Assembly (NCBI GenBank): GCA_014529385.2
Contig: CM043942.1
Coordinates: 61,729,184 to 61,788,683, forward strand
Source of the DNA: Adiantum capillus-veneris
Taxonomy: Eukaryota; Streptophyta; Polypodiopsida; Polypodiales; Pteridaceae
Reading direction: 5' to 3'
Length of the DNA stretch: 59,500 bases
In this document: positions 31,529-41,986 of the stretch, one piece after another
Position numbering within the stretch: position 1 is the first letter of the stretch
Layout of the letters: every line of letters begins with the position of its first letter
Notes under the pieces: model-generated
What the model saw: the letters and a program-made list of their open reading frames with translations, nothing else
Databases searched by the model: none
Told to the model about the DNA's origin: nothing
Made by a program: the position numbers and the translations under genes

Positions 31529-32959
31529 CTATCCAATGCCCAATAACTCACGACAATGCACAAAGCCCTCTCCTGGAAGTCCCTTTGTGAGTAGATCAGC
31601 AGGATTGTCCTTGGTGTGGATCTTCAGCAGTTGTATCTGCTTGTCTTCAAGTACTTCCCTAATGAAGTGATATTTGACATCAATATGCTTAGTCTTCGAA
31701 TGGAACACTGGATTCTTTGCCAATTGTATAGCACTTTGACTATCACAATATAACTCTGGCATATCTACTTTGATTCCCAAGTCTGCAACCAATCTACCAA
31801 GCCAAATAGCTTCTTTGCATGCCTCATTTGCTGCAACATACTCAGCTTCTGTAGTAGACTGCGTAACACAATCTTGTAATCGAGATCGCCATGATATGGC
31901 ACCTCCAGCCAATGTAAAGACATAGCCTGATGTAGATCTCCTCTTATCCAAGTCTCCTGCATAATCTGAGTCAGTGTATCCTTTGACACTCAAATCCTGA
32001 CTACCATAGCATATGCGCATACTCTTTGTATGTTTTAAGTATCTCATGATACCTTTCACTGCCTCCCAATGTTTCTTGCCGGGATTTGACATATATCTGC
32101 TAACCACTCCCACTGCAAATGCAATATCCGGACGTGTAGCAATCATTGCATACATCAAACTACCCATTGCAGACGCATATGGAATCTTATCCATTTCATC
32201 CTTTTCTTCCTCAGACACAGGACAATCTTGTTTGCTAAGTTTCACATATGGTGGCAATGGAACACTCAATGCCTTTCCCTTCTCCATATTGAAACGTTGC
32301 AAAACCTTGTCAATATACTCTGTTTGAGATAACCAAATCAACTTCTTTGATCTGTCTCTCTCAATGCGCATACCAAGTGTATGACTTGCCTCACCCATGT
32401 CTTTCATGTCAAACGATTTTGCCATCTTTGACTTCAAAGCTGAAATTTCTTCCAAGTGTTTGCTAGCAATCAACATGTCATCCACATACAAAATAAGGAT
32501 CAGCCAACTGCCATCCTTAGCCTTCTTTGTATATAGACAGTGATCGAACTCACTACGTTTGTAGCCTTGAGAAAGCATAAACTGGTGGAACTTATGGTAC
32601 CATGCCCTCAGTGATTGTTTTAAGCCATAAAGACTCTTTAACAACTGGCATACCAAATGTTCCATGCCTTTCTCAACAAACCCTTCTGGCTGCTGCATGT
32701 AAATTTCCACATCTAAATCACCATGCAAGAACGCTGTCTTGACATCCATTTGGTGCAACACCAAATCCAATATAGCAACCAATGCAAGAAAGCATCTCAA
32801 TGTAGTCATCTTGACCACTGGAGAGAAGACTTCATCAAAGTCAATGCCTTGTTCTTGCTTAAAGCCCTTGGCAACAAGCCTTGCTTTGTACTTTGGCTGA
32901 CTATCATGAGCGGTGATCTTATACTTGTAAACCCATTTACAAGGTAGAGCCTTTTTGCC
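31529..32959 (-). CDS. Copia G reverse transcriptase and RNase H
   Basis: Open on the minus strand from the stop at 32962-32960 to the terminal stop at 31529, about 476 codons. RT: KARLVAKGFKQEQGIDFDEV, MDVKTAFLHGDLDVEIYM, SLYGLKQSLRAWYHKFHQFM and the catalytic ILYVDDMLIAS. Connection: YASAMGSLMYAMIATRPDIA. RNase H: GYTDSDYAGDLDKRRSTSGY, TTEAEYVAANEA and ELYCDSQSAIQLAKN, so its acidic residues are present. It ends DNPADLLTKGLPGEGF, typical of copia. This part could be catalytically intact, but it is separated from gag-integrase by in-frame stops. Confidence 0.93.
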   Translation of the reverse strand, partial: GKKALPCKWVYKYKITAHDSQPKYKARLVAKGFKQEQGIDFDEVFSPVVKMTTLRCFLALVAILDLVLHQMDVKTAFLHGDLDVEIYMQQPEGFVEKGMEHLVCQLLKSLYGLKQSLRAWYHKFHQFMLSQGYKRSEFDHCLYTKKAKDGSWLILILYVDDMLIASKHLEEISALKSKMAKSFDMKDMGEASHTLGMRIERDRSKKLIWLSQTEYIDKVLQRFNMEKGKALSVPLPPYVKLSKQDCPVSEEEKDEMDKIPYASAMGSLMYAMIATRPDIAFAVGVVSRYMSNPGKKHWEAVKGIMRYLKHTKSMRICYGSQDLSVKGYTDSDYAGDLDKRRSTSGYVFTLAGGAISWRSRLQDCVTQSTTEAEYVAANEACKEAIWLGRLVADLGIKVDMPELYCDSQSAIQLAKNPVFHSKTKHIDVKYHFIREVLEDKQIQLLKIHTKDNPADLLTKGLPGEGFVHCRELLGIG

Positions 32960-34174
32960 CTATGGTAATTTAACGAACTTCCATGTCTGGTTTTTATGCA
33001 GAGCTGTCATCTCTGACTGCATGGCCAACTGTCATTTTTTTGAGTCAACCACTTGTAATGCTTCCTTGTAACAAGATGGTTCTCCGCAATCTGTGAGCAT
33101 GACATAATTTAGAGATGGCACATAACGATCAGGTGGTTTGGAGACACGCTCAGAACGTCTCACCACAACTGATTCTGCCTCTCTAGCCACTATAGGCTGT
33201 TCCTGAGCCTGACCATGCTGTCTTGATGTGCTAGCACTAGGTCCATCTTCCCTGAAGACAACTCTTCTGATCTCCTCTGTCTTCTCTAGCTTAGCGTGAA
33301 ACTTGGCTTCATTGAAATGCACATCATTGCTACGAATAAGCTTTCTGGACTCAGGATCCCAAAGCCAGTAACCCATCTCGCCCGATTCTCCGTAGCCAAG
33401 AAATATACACTTCTTGCTCTATGGTTCTAACTTATTTCTGAACTCCTTAGGAATATGGCTATAAGCTTCACAACCAAAGACTCTGAGATGCTTATACGAA
33501 GGTGCCTTGCCTGTCCATAGCATCTCGGCCACTGCACTCTTATCCAGAACCCTACTAGGAGACCTGTTGATCAAATGGACTGCTGTAGCCACTGCTTCCG
33601 CCCAAAATCCATCAGGCAACTCAGCATTTGACAACATGCTTTTGACCTTCTCTTGTATGGTCCTATTCATACGTTCTACAACCCCATTTTGTGAAGGATT
33701 ATATGGTGCAGTAAGTTCCCGCTTAATCCCTTTTGCTTCACAAAAGTCTTGAAAAGCTTTGGAAACGTACTCTCCACCATTGTCAGTTCTCAAGCAGTTC
33801 AGCTTTTGACCACTCTGATTCTCCACCAGCTGCAAGAATGTCTTAAAGACCTTGAGCACCTCATCCTTGTGCTTCAAGAAGTAAACCCATACTTTGCGAG
33901 AATAGTCATCTATGAATGTACAAAAGTACGCTGCTCCCCCTAGTGACAAACTAGGCATTGGTCCGCATAGATCACTGTGTACAAGAGCTAACCGTTCGTC
34001 CCTACGATTCCTCTTTGATCTGTGCGGTTCCTGTGTTTGCTTACCATAAACACAATGCTCACAAAACTCGAAATCTTGAAATGAAAAGCCAGGCAAATAA
34101 CCATAATGAGAAAGTATTTCCATTCCTCTTTTTGACATATGTCCCAACCTACGATGCCACAGTGACACACTTGG
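32960..34174 (-). pseudogene. Copia G integrase, interrupted by TAG/TGA codons
   Basis: Same frame as RT. Piece 34168-33419 has SLWHRRLGHMSKRGMEILSH and CEHCVYGK (zinc-binding), LVHSDLCGPMP (first Asp), CLRTDNGGEYVSKAF (second Asp) and PSQNGVVERMNR (Glu). Piece 33376-33032 is the integrase C-terminal linker (GYWLWDPESRKLIRSNDVHF, RSERVSKPPDRYVPSLNYVM). Stops lie at 33419-33421 (TAG where A has AAG), 33032-33034 (TGA where A has TGG) and 32960-32962 (TAG where A has CGG). There are no frameshifts. The DDE triad is complete. Confidence 0.9.
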
Positions 34175-35167
34175 CTACTCAATCACATTAATTACATGGT
34201 TTTTAACCTCTGAAACATGTAAAGTGTACAGAGTTCCTGACTTGCTGCCATGTGCTACAGTCATCGAACCTTTGGATATCTTCCAAGCGCTGTTCCCAAA
34301 AACTGTCACATAACCCGCATCATCCAACTTCCCTATACTAATCAAGCTCTTTCGGATTTCTGGAACATGTCTGACATTCTTGAGCCATAAAGAAGAGCCA
34401 TTCTGAAACTTCAACTTCACATCTCCCACTCCAAGTATGTCACAAACCTGCTCATTGCCAAGTCTGACATAATCTTTAATAGCCACATATGATGTAAACC
34501 ACTCTTTGTGCGGAGAAACATGTAAAGATGTCCCTGAGTCGATAATCCAATCACTCATAGCATGTCCATCCTCTGCAGTCAAGAAAACAAAATCAAGATT
34601 GCTTGTAAGGAAGATGTCACCAGCTGCTATACCAGAATCACTGTCTGAACCAGATCCTGTGACATTCACCTCTTCAATCTTCACTGAACTCTTCTTTTCA
34701 TCTTGCTCAGAACTCTTTGTTTTTCCTTTTTCTTGTTTCCACTTCGTACAGTCTCGCTTCATGTGACCCTTCTTGCCACAATGGTAGCATTCTATGTCAT
34801 CCTTTGACTTCGAATCACGAGACTTACTTCGGTTTTGTGCCTTCTTATCCTTCTTCTCTTTAAACTGTTGTCTCCCTCGAACGACCAAAGCACTATTGCC
34901 TTTGCCTTTGTCAATGTTCTTCCTGTTCACTTCCTCTGTGAGCAAGTTGCCTTCTACATTGGCACTTGTAAGACCTTCTGGCGCGACAGAATTACTTAAC
35001 GCTGTACGAAAAGTATCCCAACTGTCTGGCAAAGTGATTAAGAGAAACATAGCCTTCACTGAATCTGGAAAGACTATCTCCTGTGCTGTTAACTGGCTGA
35101 AAATTGTGTGAAATTCATTCAGATGATTTGACATGGCTGTCCCTTCCTTCATCTTCAAATCCACCAA
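34175..35167 (-). pseudogene. Copia G late gag, zinc knuckle and protease
   Basis: Minus frame 35167-34178 begins at Met in VDLKMKEGTAMSNHLNEFHT. It continues with FLLITLPDSWDTFRTALSNS, a Lys-rich linker and the zinc knuckle CYHCGKKGHMKRDC (about 34755-34795). The protease has DWIIDSGTSLHVSPHKEWF with intact Asp-Ser-Gly (about 34500-34555), then VRHVPEIRKSLISIGKLDDA. The piece ends in a TAG at 34175-34177, where element A has CAG (TEQPNASLW). Lengths and spacing match element A, so only nonsense changes disable it. Confidence 0.9.
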
Positions 35168-35185
35168 TTTCTTGAGCCAGTAAAT

Positions 35186-35497
35186 CTAAGAAGCAGCACT
35201 TTGTTTCTCGTACATACCACATAGCTTTTGCCATACGCCATACGCTGTAGTCTCTTCTGCTACGTTGAAGTAAACATTTTCTGCCAGTGTCAGCATGATT
35301 GTGGAACAAGCTAACTCGTCAAGCTCTTCCCACTCATCTTCAGCCATACCTTCTGGTCTCTCCCCTTTGAGCTTCAGTGGCTTCACTTGTTTTTTCTGCA
35401 CCAAAACCTGCCAAATCTGCTTCTTCCAGAATGGAATGCCATCCAGCTTCTTTATGTTGTAAAGAGTCTCACTTTGAGAAGATGCCATATCTGCCAA
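35186..35497 (-). pseudogene. Copia G gag N-terminus
   Basis: Starts at Met 35497 (MADMASSQSETLYNIKKLDG), preceded by the leader. It has FWKKQIWQVLVQKKQVKPLK and DEWEELDELACSTIMLTLAE, the UBN2-type copia gag fold region. It stops at TAG 35186-35188 where A reads CAG (AASQVYW); the next piece continues in the same frame. Confidence 0.88.
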
Positions 35498-36538
35498 ACT
35501 GCTTATTCCTGAGAAAAATCCGGCAGAGTTTCCCTTGTAAACTGGCCTCTGTACACAGTAAACAAGCTGTAATCAACAAGCTGAACACCTCTCCTCAGGA
35601 ACTGTCAGTATTTTGAAAATTTTTGACAGAGTCTCCCCTGTAAACTGAGCTCTGGGAACCAAAAGATAGCTCAAAAAACAATCATAAATAGCTGACCAGT
35701 GACAAATCTAAAAAATCTCTGTAATATGCTGTCCTGTAAGCATACACTGTCTCCTCTCTGGGCGATGACATAACCTGTATCTGTCTCAAGACTGAACCCT
35801 GAACAATGCCTCAACGGCCTGACGCATAAGATGCAATCCAGTGTCTACACAAAGTCATACATCCTAAGGGATAAAAGTCGCCGAAGAGGATGCGTGTAGA
35901 GGGGAACTCCAGCAACCTAATCCACCTCACACTGGGTAACCCAGCCCCCAGTGCTTGGCTTCAAAAAACCTCACACACGACCCTCTCAGATGGCTCAGCA
36001 AACTGCCCAGAACTAGCATACATCCTATAATAGACCAATCACTGTCCTATGACCGCTGCGGCGGTCTGTCTGCTAGCGTGACTCACAACTAGCAGACCCA
36101 CAATCACAATACATCAATCTACAATACATGCCAGTGGTGTCAAGCCGTTGTATGGCCACACCTCCCCTGGAACCTGGTAAGCACAAGAAGTAGCAATGCA
36201 GACTGCAATATATATATCTGATGATATATATGTGTACCTGGTCTATAGATGATGCTCTGAAGACTAATAAGTGATGTATGTCGATGCCGATATTGATGTC
36301 GACCACCTCCTGCTTGCCAATCTACACAAGACAGATTTCTTTGCGGCTGAAATCTATCTTCTGCTGTAGTGCTCAGAACGAAATTCTGAGGGCATAAATG
36401 GCTTCGAAAGGGGGGTAAAACTCCAAGTCACCTTCTGGAAACGCTCCCGGAACGCCGAGTGTGAATTTTCGAACTCCGGATCCAGAATCTGCTGGAAAAG
36501 TGCGCGCGCGCGATTGCGCAAAACCGCACTGAACCAAG
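35498..36538 (-). other. Copia G 5' leader
   Basis: About 1.04 kb without a protein-like frame. It includes a short (CG)n-like stretch gcgcgcgcgcg near 36501-36512 and words shared with the leader of A. Confidence 0.6.
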
Positions 36539-36550
36539 GCTCTGATACCA
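36539..36550 (-). promoter_or_regulatory. Primer binding site of Copia G
   Basis: Minus strand TGGTATCAGAGC, two bases from the LTR. Confidence 0.93.
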
Positions 36551-36552
36551 AT

Positions 36553-36767
36553 TGAAGTCGCGGAGTGGAGCGTGGGTCGACTCTCTCACACACACACAGA
36601 GTGAGCTTACACAGTACAGTACGTAGAGAACTGTTAGAAGGGTTATCTCCCAATACCTTAGTATTCACAAAGTATATGTGAGTATATACAAAGAGTTAGA
36701 GGTAAGTGAGTTAGGCGGGCGGGCGGCCATATCCGCATAAGAGGCCACTTGGGCTTTAATCCCAACA
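36553..36767 (-). repeat. 5' LTR of Copia G (215 bp)
   Basis: TG at 36553 and CA at 36767, followed by target duplication cctca. The minus strand has tatatactcacatatac, a possible TATA-type region. Confidence 0.93.
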
Positions 36768-38359
36768 CCTCAAGTACCTTAGTCATCAAGCATGAAAAAC
36801 ACCTTAGGTGGAGTTCCCACCTCAAGCTCAGCCCTAGCTTGCCTAAGGTGCCTAAGGTCAAAGGCAAGTTTAGGTCGGGTTCCCACCTCAAGCTTGCCTA
36901 AGGTCAAAGGTCGGGTTCCTACCTCAAGTTCAGCCCTAGCTTGCCTAAGATCAAAGGACTTTTAACACTAACCATTGGAGGTCTTTAATGAAGCTAACCC
37001 TAAGGTCCTTTAAGCTCCATTAGATGCACATTGCTCTTTGATAGACTACCTCCTTTTGTACCCCTATTCAGATGTAACCATCTCTCCTCTTGGTCCCCTT
37101 TTGAGCTAAGTCTACAAGCACTTATTGCACATTGCTCTTTGATAGACCATCTCCTTTTGGACCCCTATTGAGATGCAACCATCTCTCCTTTTGGTCCCCT
37201 GTTGAGATAGGTCTAGAAGCACGTCTCTATTCTAACTCTTGTTCCCATTTATTCTCCCACATTAAATGATCAGTTTAATATGAGAAAATCATTTGGTAAA
37301 GTTAGATATTAGATTTTATCACACGATTTTGTGAAGATGAGCCATGACCTACATTCCTTTGACTCCCTCTTGCTTCCATCTCTGCATTCATCATCATCAT
37401 CAATGCCAACATATACATTGTATCTATCCCTACAATCATCGTGCTCTTTGTGAGTGTTTCAATCATCATCCTTGTGGCTACAATTCCTTTTATATTCTCT
37501 CATGATCTCTTCATCTTTCATACCTTCTCTTCTTTCAATAATGTCTACCACAATATCCATCATCATGTAGATCATGTCTACGAGAATCTACATTAGCCTG
37601 TGGCATTCTCATTTGGTATGCTGTCTACCACCACCACTGCTTTTGTTTTTTCTCTTATCTTTTAACTTAGCCTCATGGTCAAGCTCCTTTTGAGTTTCCC
37701 TCTATTATCAACATCACCATTGCTAGCATATCCATTGTATCTATCCTTCCGAAGGACAATTCAAATTCTTTGCTGCTTCCTTCACTTTCTTCTCTCTTTG
37801 GCCAAAGCACATTGCTCAAATGAAGCTATGTGAAATAAACTGTCTGGACGTCTTATGATTTTCACAAGTAATATATCAATGGGGTATGTTGTTTGTCCTC
37901 TTGATAAGTCAGATTTGCCTTGCTCCTTTTTAGCTCCTTTGTCTTAATAGAACAGCCAAGATCTATCAGCATCATATCGTCACACCCGAGACTTTTGACG
38001 CTCTTAGCTGGCTAGGTGAACTCATTGTCTTTAGTGGTTGTTACATCAAGATTTGAGGCTCCCGCTCCAATTGTTGCTAACTCACTTTCATCGTAGCAAC
38101 CCGCCAAGGTTTACAACAATAGAAATCAATCATGGGCGACCTCATCACCCGGAAATGCAAGGCGTCTTTATGCTTTTTGATATGAAAACGGGACCAACGT
38201 TCAATTGCTCACCCTCGTGCGCACATAAAATTTACAGTTGAATCACAAGACATATCCTGCTTGTTGATGCCACGGATTCAAGCACAATTCTCTGTGCTGT
38301 GTGAATGCTCGAGTGTTGACATGGAGGGGACGCGTTGGCTACCTTCGTGTAGTTTTGAA

Positions 38360-39686
38360 ACCACCCTTATTTGACCTTTGGCTTATCAACTAGCTAGAAC
38401 TAGAATTATGGGATCTCGAGAGCGTTGGCTGTCTGAAAGTCGTCAAACTCAAACGGGATCTTTCTAACGAGCTGGTTGCCACTGGGGATCGAGGGTTGTA
38501 AGAGTGCCGATCCTAGAGAGCTCTCTAGCAATAAAGCCGATGAACTGGTTTTGGAACAAATCACTATAGGAGACAACATAGATTGATTAACACATTCATT
38601 GGATGCATGCGACAGTTAATTATGCAAGAGATCAAGGACAATGTCTCTGGTCGAGTGAGTCACAAATTACTTACAAAGTTTGCAAGCGACAGAGATCGCC
38701 AAGCTCAGGCACCAAAGTACCGTCGAGGCTCATCGAGATCGCAAAGCTCAGTCACCAAAGTACCGTTGAGGCTCACCTTTGGAAGCTCCCTGCATTAATC
38801 ATAAAAAGATTAAGATTATATTACGCACTTTGCAGTACGTCCTCCCCAGATAACTTCTAAAAGCATGACATGATTGGCCATGGCGCTTAATTACAGGCTG
38901 ATAATGCGATGCAACACAAAAAAGCAGGCGATGATAAAGTAAAAGCAGTCGCTCATGCGGTTTGATTTTGGGTAAAATTGATGGTCCTATTGTGTTTGAT
39001 TTTGGGTGAAATCGATGGCATAGATCGTGCCAAGCGGCTTAATCCTCAGGTCTTATTTGAAAAAAAGGACCTTTGGCTTACCAAGTTAAAAAAAAAAGAT
39101 AGTAAAAAAATGATACATCAGTCCCTCAGGCAAGGGGAAGGGACACTTTGAGATTGCCACACTCTTCAAAAGCTGGGGGGCGGGGGGGGGGGTGGGTGAA
39201 CAAAAAGTCAACTCGGGGACGCAAGCGAGATTTGAACCTAGACGACTGCGAAGATAGGCTCACACTCTATCCACGTGCACACAAACGTTTGGTTGTCCAA
39301 GATGGGAAAACAAAAACATATAAAATTAACAAAAATGCTAGAAAGTAAACGCAGACTTAAAAAGTAAACTAGGACAAATCTGACGGTTGGCAAACGTTTT
39401 GCTTCTCGTGCCTTGCTTTCCTGCCGTCGATCCCATGGCTCAAGCTTCCATCAAGACCCCGTGTCACGAGGCATGCCAGCCCTCGTGACAGGCGCCTTGG
39501 CGAGAGATAGGGGCCTTTGCCTTTTTGTAGCCAAGGCAACACGATGAAGGCCTAGCCCTTCGATAAGGCAAAACCTCCATTTGTCGACACAAACAGCAGT
39601 GTTTGAGCGTCTCTCACATCAGCACTCTTGATCTTCACCGACAAATATGCTGGTTGGGGTTTTGCCGAGAAAGGCGTGACGGGACC
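38360..39686. other. Flank of Gy1; small tandem repeat and a tRNA-like segment, no gene until 39687
   Basis: A unit of about 46 bp containing ccaaagtaccgt(c/t)gaggctca occurs twice at about 38691-38780. Poly-G runs occur near 39175-39192. A tRNA-like segment is listed separately. No protein-like frame is supported. Confidence 0.5.
39195..39300 (-). repeat. tRNA-derived (SINE-like) segment or tRNA relic
   Basis: The minus strand shows an A-box-like GTGGATAGAGTGTGAGCC and, about 30 bases on, a B-box-like TAGGTTCAAATC (39229-39240), the spacing of a tRNA internal promoter. The cloverleaf arms are poor, so a functional tRNA is unlikely. Confidence 0.4.
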
Positions 39687-39856
39687 ATGTTTGCTACGGC
39701 AATTCGAATGTCCTCAAACCGCTTTCCGTACATCAAACCCGCCCTTTTCAACACTCCGACGCAGGCTGACGAAGCCCATCGCCTCTCTATTGTTCTCCTC
39801 GCCATCCTCCGCAGGCATGGACCTCTATCTGTCGACCACTGCTGGGCTCAGTCAAA

Positions 39857-39857
<1 letters not shown>
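39687..39857 (+). CDS. Candidate first coding exon of a host nuclear gene (57 codons)
   Basis: ATG at 39687 sits in a good context (A at -3). The frame reads MFATAIRMSSNRFPYI, which looks like a mitochondrial presequence (basic, Ser-rich, no acids), then TPTQADEAHRLSIVLLAILR and RHGPLSVDHCWAQSK. It ends exactly at AAG followed by GTGAGAG, a strong plant splice donor, after 57 full codons (phase 0). The HGPL...W stretch reminds me of small plant mitochondrial proteins with a winged-helix-like N-terminal region, from memory and unverified. I could not find the next exon before 41 kb; insertions may have displaced it. It could also be an exon fragment. Confidence 0.38.
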
Positions 39858-39898
<41 letters not shown>

Positions 39899-39923
39899 TC
39901 GACCACTGTTGGGCCCAGTCAAA

Positions 39924-39974
<51 letters not shown>
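39831..39974 (+). repeat. Duplicated exon end plus splice donor, each followed by (GA)n
   Basis: About 32 bases (gtcgaccactg to gtcaaaggtgagag) occur at 39831-39863 and again at 39898-39930 with two differences. Each runs into a (GA)n tract (39859-39895 and 39926-39973). The second copy repeats the splice donor. Confidence 0.9.
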
Positions 39975-39977
<3 letters not shown>

Positions 39978-41230
39978 CTCTCCGTTCAAGTCCTAAACGC
40001 CTTAGATAGAATTGACGTTTTCAAAGGCATTGCTGAGTATGGCTTCAATGGAATAGGAACGGACACACAGGATCTATTGTGCTACCAGTTTAAATGAAGA
40101 CTTTGATATGTTTTCATTACCTTGTAAGAAAATGTCTTGTGATGAATTCTAGGGTCGGGGTTTAAGGAGCCAACCGGTTTTTTGGGTTTCGGGATTCTCC
40201 CGGCACTCTCGGGAGCTCTACCATCAACTTATGGTTCCAGCGGTCTTGGCAGGTACTCGTTCCAGCTATTGGCAAGAGTTTTTGTCTGTGGACAGTATTC
40301 TCACTCCAAAATGCTTGGAATGGTTTCAAAGGGGCTGTGAATCTGTAAGAGGAGGAAGCTTGTAGGTATCGACTGTTTTGGGGGTGCAAAAGCGTATAAA
40401 TTAGGGGGAGGAGGAAGGGGGAAACAAGAACGCGTGTGGCTGCAAAAAGAAAAAAAACCCAGTAGTTTATTGCGATGATGTTCTGGATGTTTTTGGCCAA
40501 AAGAACGTAACTTTTCTCTAAGATACTTATGCTAATACTTAAGGTTTCTTAGCGAAAATGACTCTTTTCTTTCTTCTCTATGTTGCACCAGCTATTGCTT
40601 GTGATGTTGAAGCAAGTGTCGCTTCTTCTTTTTGCACGAGTGTTTGTGGCTAGCCTCAACAACTGTACAATTGCTTTTCTTCTTCGTCTACTCTTTCTTC
40701 TCTTCTCCTCCTCCTCTCTCTTTCTCTCTTGTTCTCTTGTTTCTTCTCCCCTCGGCCTCCGTTTTCTTCCTCTCTTCTCTTCTCTTTGTCAGAATAGGTA
40801 GCGAAAGATGCAATGAATACAAGAATTGGTCTCTGATCCGGTGGATACCTCAACTTTGATCTGGCTCGACTCCGATAAGACCCTCTGGCAGAAGAGAACA
40901 CTTGCAATGCCACATGCATGAACAAGGCGACTGTGGAGAAGAGAGATCAGTGAGGTAAAAAGACACAGGACATCCATCTGAGAATGAGAGAGAGAGAGAT
41001 GTGGGAAAGGCTCTCCATGCTGATAACAAACTGCTCATACAAGGGACAGAGAGTGGTCCTGCATAGATCATACATGCCCCAATGGATAGACTCAAGGCAT
41101 ACACAACTACGATTGCTATTGCCATCTGCTCCTGCATACGAGACCACTGACGCGGTTCACATGGGCTACCGCCCTAGCTTCTTGAGAAAGCAAGGCTCTG
41201 GTGGGATCGCCTCCTACAAGAGAATTGATC
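39975..41230. other. No supported gene
   Basis: If 39687-39857 is an exon this would be intron. There is a pyrimidine-rich stretch at 40675-40795. No frame with convincing protein character was found. The stretch ends where similarity to the C-family LTR begins. Confidence 0.45.
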
Positions 41231-41231
41231 C

Positions 41232-41986
41232 AGCCTTCTCGCTTCTCCTTCGCGATGAAGTACCTGCAAACACACACAAACATGCGACAACAATTCGTAT
41301 GGCGAATCCACAATAGATACCTGTCGCTCTTGCGCGGGAAAAGCGACTTCCGTGCTTCGTAGTCTCGCGATCTCTCGCGTCTTCTGGCGGCAGAGTCTTC
41401 TCTTGCTGGCGTTGGTAACTCCTTTTCAGTGAGGGCATGTGGTGCTTTTATAGCTCCTTGACCACGGCACGAATAGCTGCTCGCGTAGAGATCGTGGCCG
41501 TTTTTTTTTTTTTCAAATTTTTTTTTCATTTTTTTTTTCTGTTTTACCCGAAATAGGGAGAGAGAATTCGCTGGCTGGTTTTGTTGCTTTATTTTCTAAG
41601 TGGCTGTCCACTTATTAAGTGGAGTCTGGACGGCCGACATATTTTAAAATTGGTCTGAACTTGCCCAAAAACTCAATAAAACCTTATAAGTTTAAAACAA
41701 TGCTTTTCACAACACTTCCCAGGCGTCCCTGGATGCAACCATATGCACAAATGCAATGCAGACAGATTCCTCGCGGGAAAGCGTTTGCTCTTCCCGGAAA
41801 ACTCGATAAAATTTTCCGCTTTTTAAGAAAAGCTTCTCAGAACCGATCTTTATTCTTGTACTTGCGTCTTTACGCGTTTTCCTCTTTTCGAGTTTGGATT
41901 TCCTCTCGACTATGGATATCCCCTTTCCGATGCACCCGTCACCCACCTTGTGACGCATCAGGGATACCCATCACCTAGTCCTTTCT
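41232..41986 (-). repeat. Partial LTR of gypsy C, cut by gypsy B
   Basis: Near-identical to 50126-50881 of the right-hand C LTR: shared gccttctcgcttctccttcg start, gatacctgtcgctcttgcgcg, a poly-T stretch and tgacgcatcagg(g/a)ataccc. It lacks the first 370 bp of the full LTR. It ends at ctttct, exactly where gypsy B's LTR starts, so B appears inserted into it. ORFs here are LTR shadows. Confidence 0.8.

Larger units (their letters stand above)
31230..36767 (-). mobile_element. Copia G, nearly complete Ty1/copia element in one frame with five stops
   Basis: Minus strand: 5' LTR 36767-36553, primer binding site, leader, a single gag-pol frame (35497-31529, about 1,322 codons), polypurine tract, 3' LTR 31444-31230. 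The 5-bp target duplication is tctca (31225-31229) and cctca (36768-36772), one base different. The empty site is preserved in the left Gy1 copy as gacaagtacctcaagtacc (near 19830-19850). LTRs are about 98 percent identical by eye, so this is a relatively recent insertion. Related to element A. Confidence 0.94.
18536..38359 (-). mobile_element. Gypsy element Gy1 (minus) with two later copia insertions
   Basis: Terminal copies 18536-21488 (left, 3' end of the element) and 25921-38359 (right, 5' end) share sequence along about 2.9 kb once the two copia insertions are removed. Between them lie minus-strand gag, protease, RT, RNase H and integrase remnants in Ty3/gypsy order. A primer binding site at 25908-25919 sits exactly beside the right copy. 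The element is dead: RT has lost its catalytic box, integrase is frameshifted and the 3' internal end is deleted. The outer edge of the right copy and the inner edge of the left copy end at the same base word (gttttgaa), not at a clear CA. I could not find a convincing target duplication. Confidence 0.78.
25921..38359 (-). repeat. Right terminal copy (5' LTR) of Gy1, split by Copia E and Copia G
   Basis: Gy1 pieces: 25921-26137, 30146/30151-31229 and 36768/36773-38359, about 2.88 kb net against 2.95 kb in the left copy. Divergence from the left copy is uneven: about 17 differences in the first 205 bases, a few percent in 30.15-31.2 kb, and only about six differences in the last 1,088 bases, including about 840 identical bases (left copy about 20512-21370). 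Confidence 0.78.

Noticed and set aside
32723-34191. Plus-strand frames across Copia G
   Set aside because: Antisense shadows of well-defined RT and integrase codons.
18536-38359. Ordinary segmental duplication as explanation of the two 2.9-kb copies
   Set aside because: A primer binding site abuts the right copy and a gypsy gag-pol lies between the copies in matching orientation, so LTRs are the better reading. The missing CA end keeps a little doubt.
40580-40925. Hydrophobic plus frames and basic minus frame around 40.6-40.9 kb as a membrane protein gene
   Set aside because: They arise from a pyrimidine-rich tract; no start context, no conserved motif.
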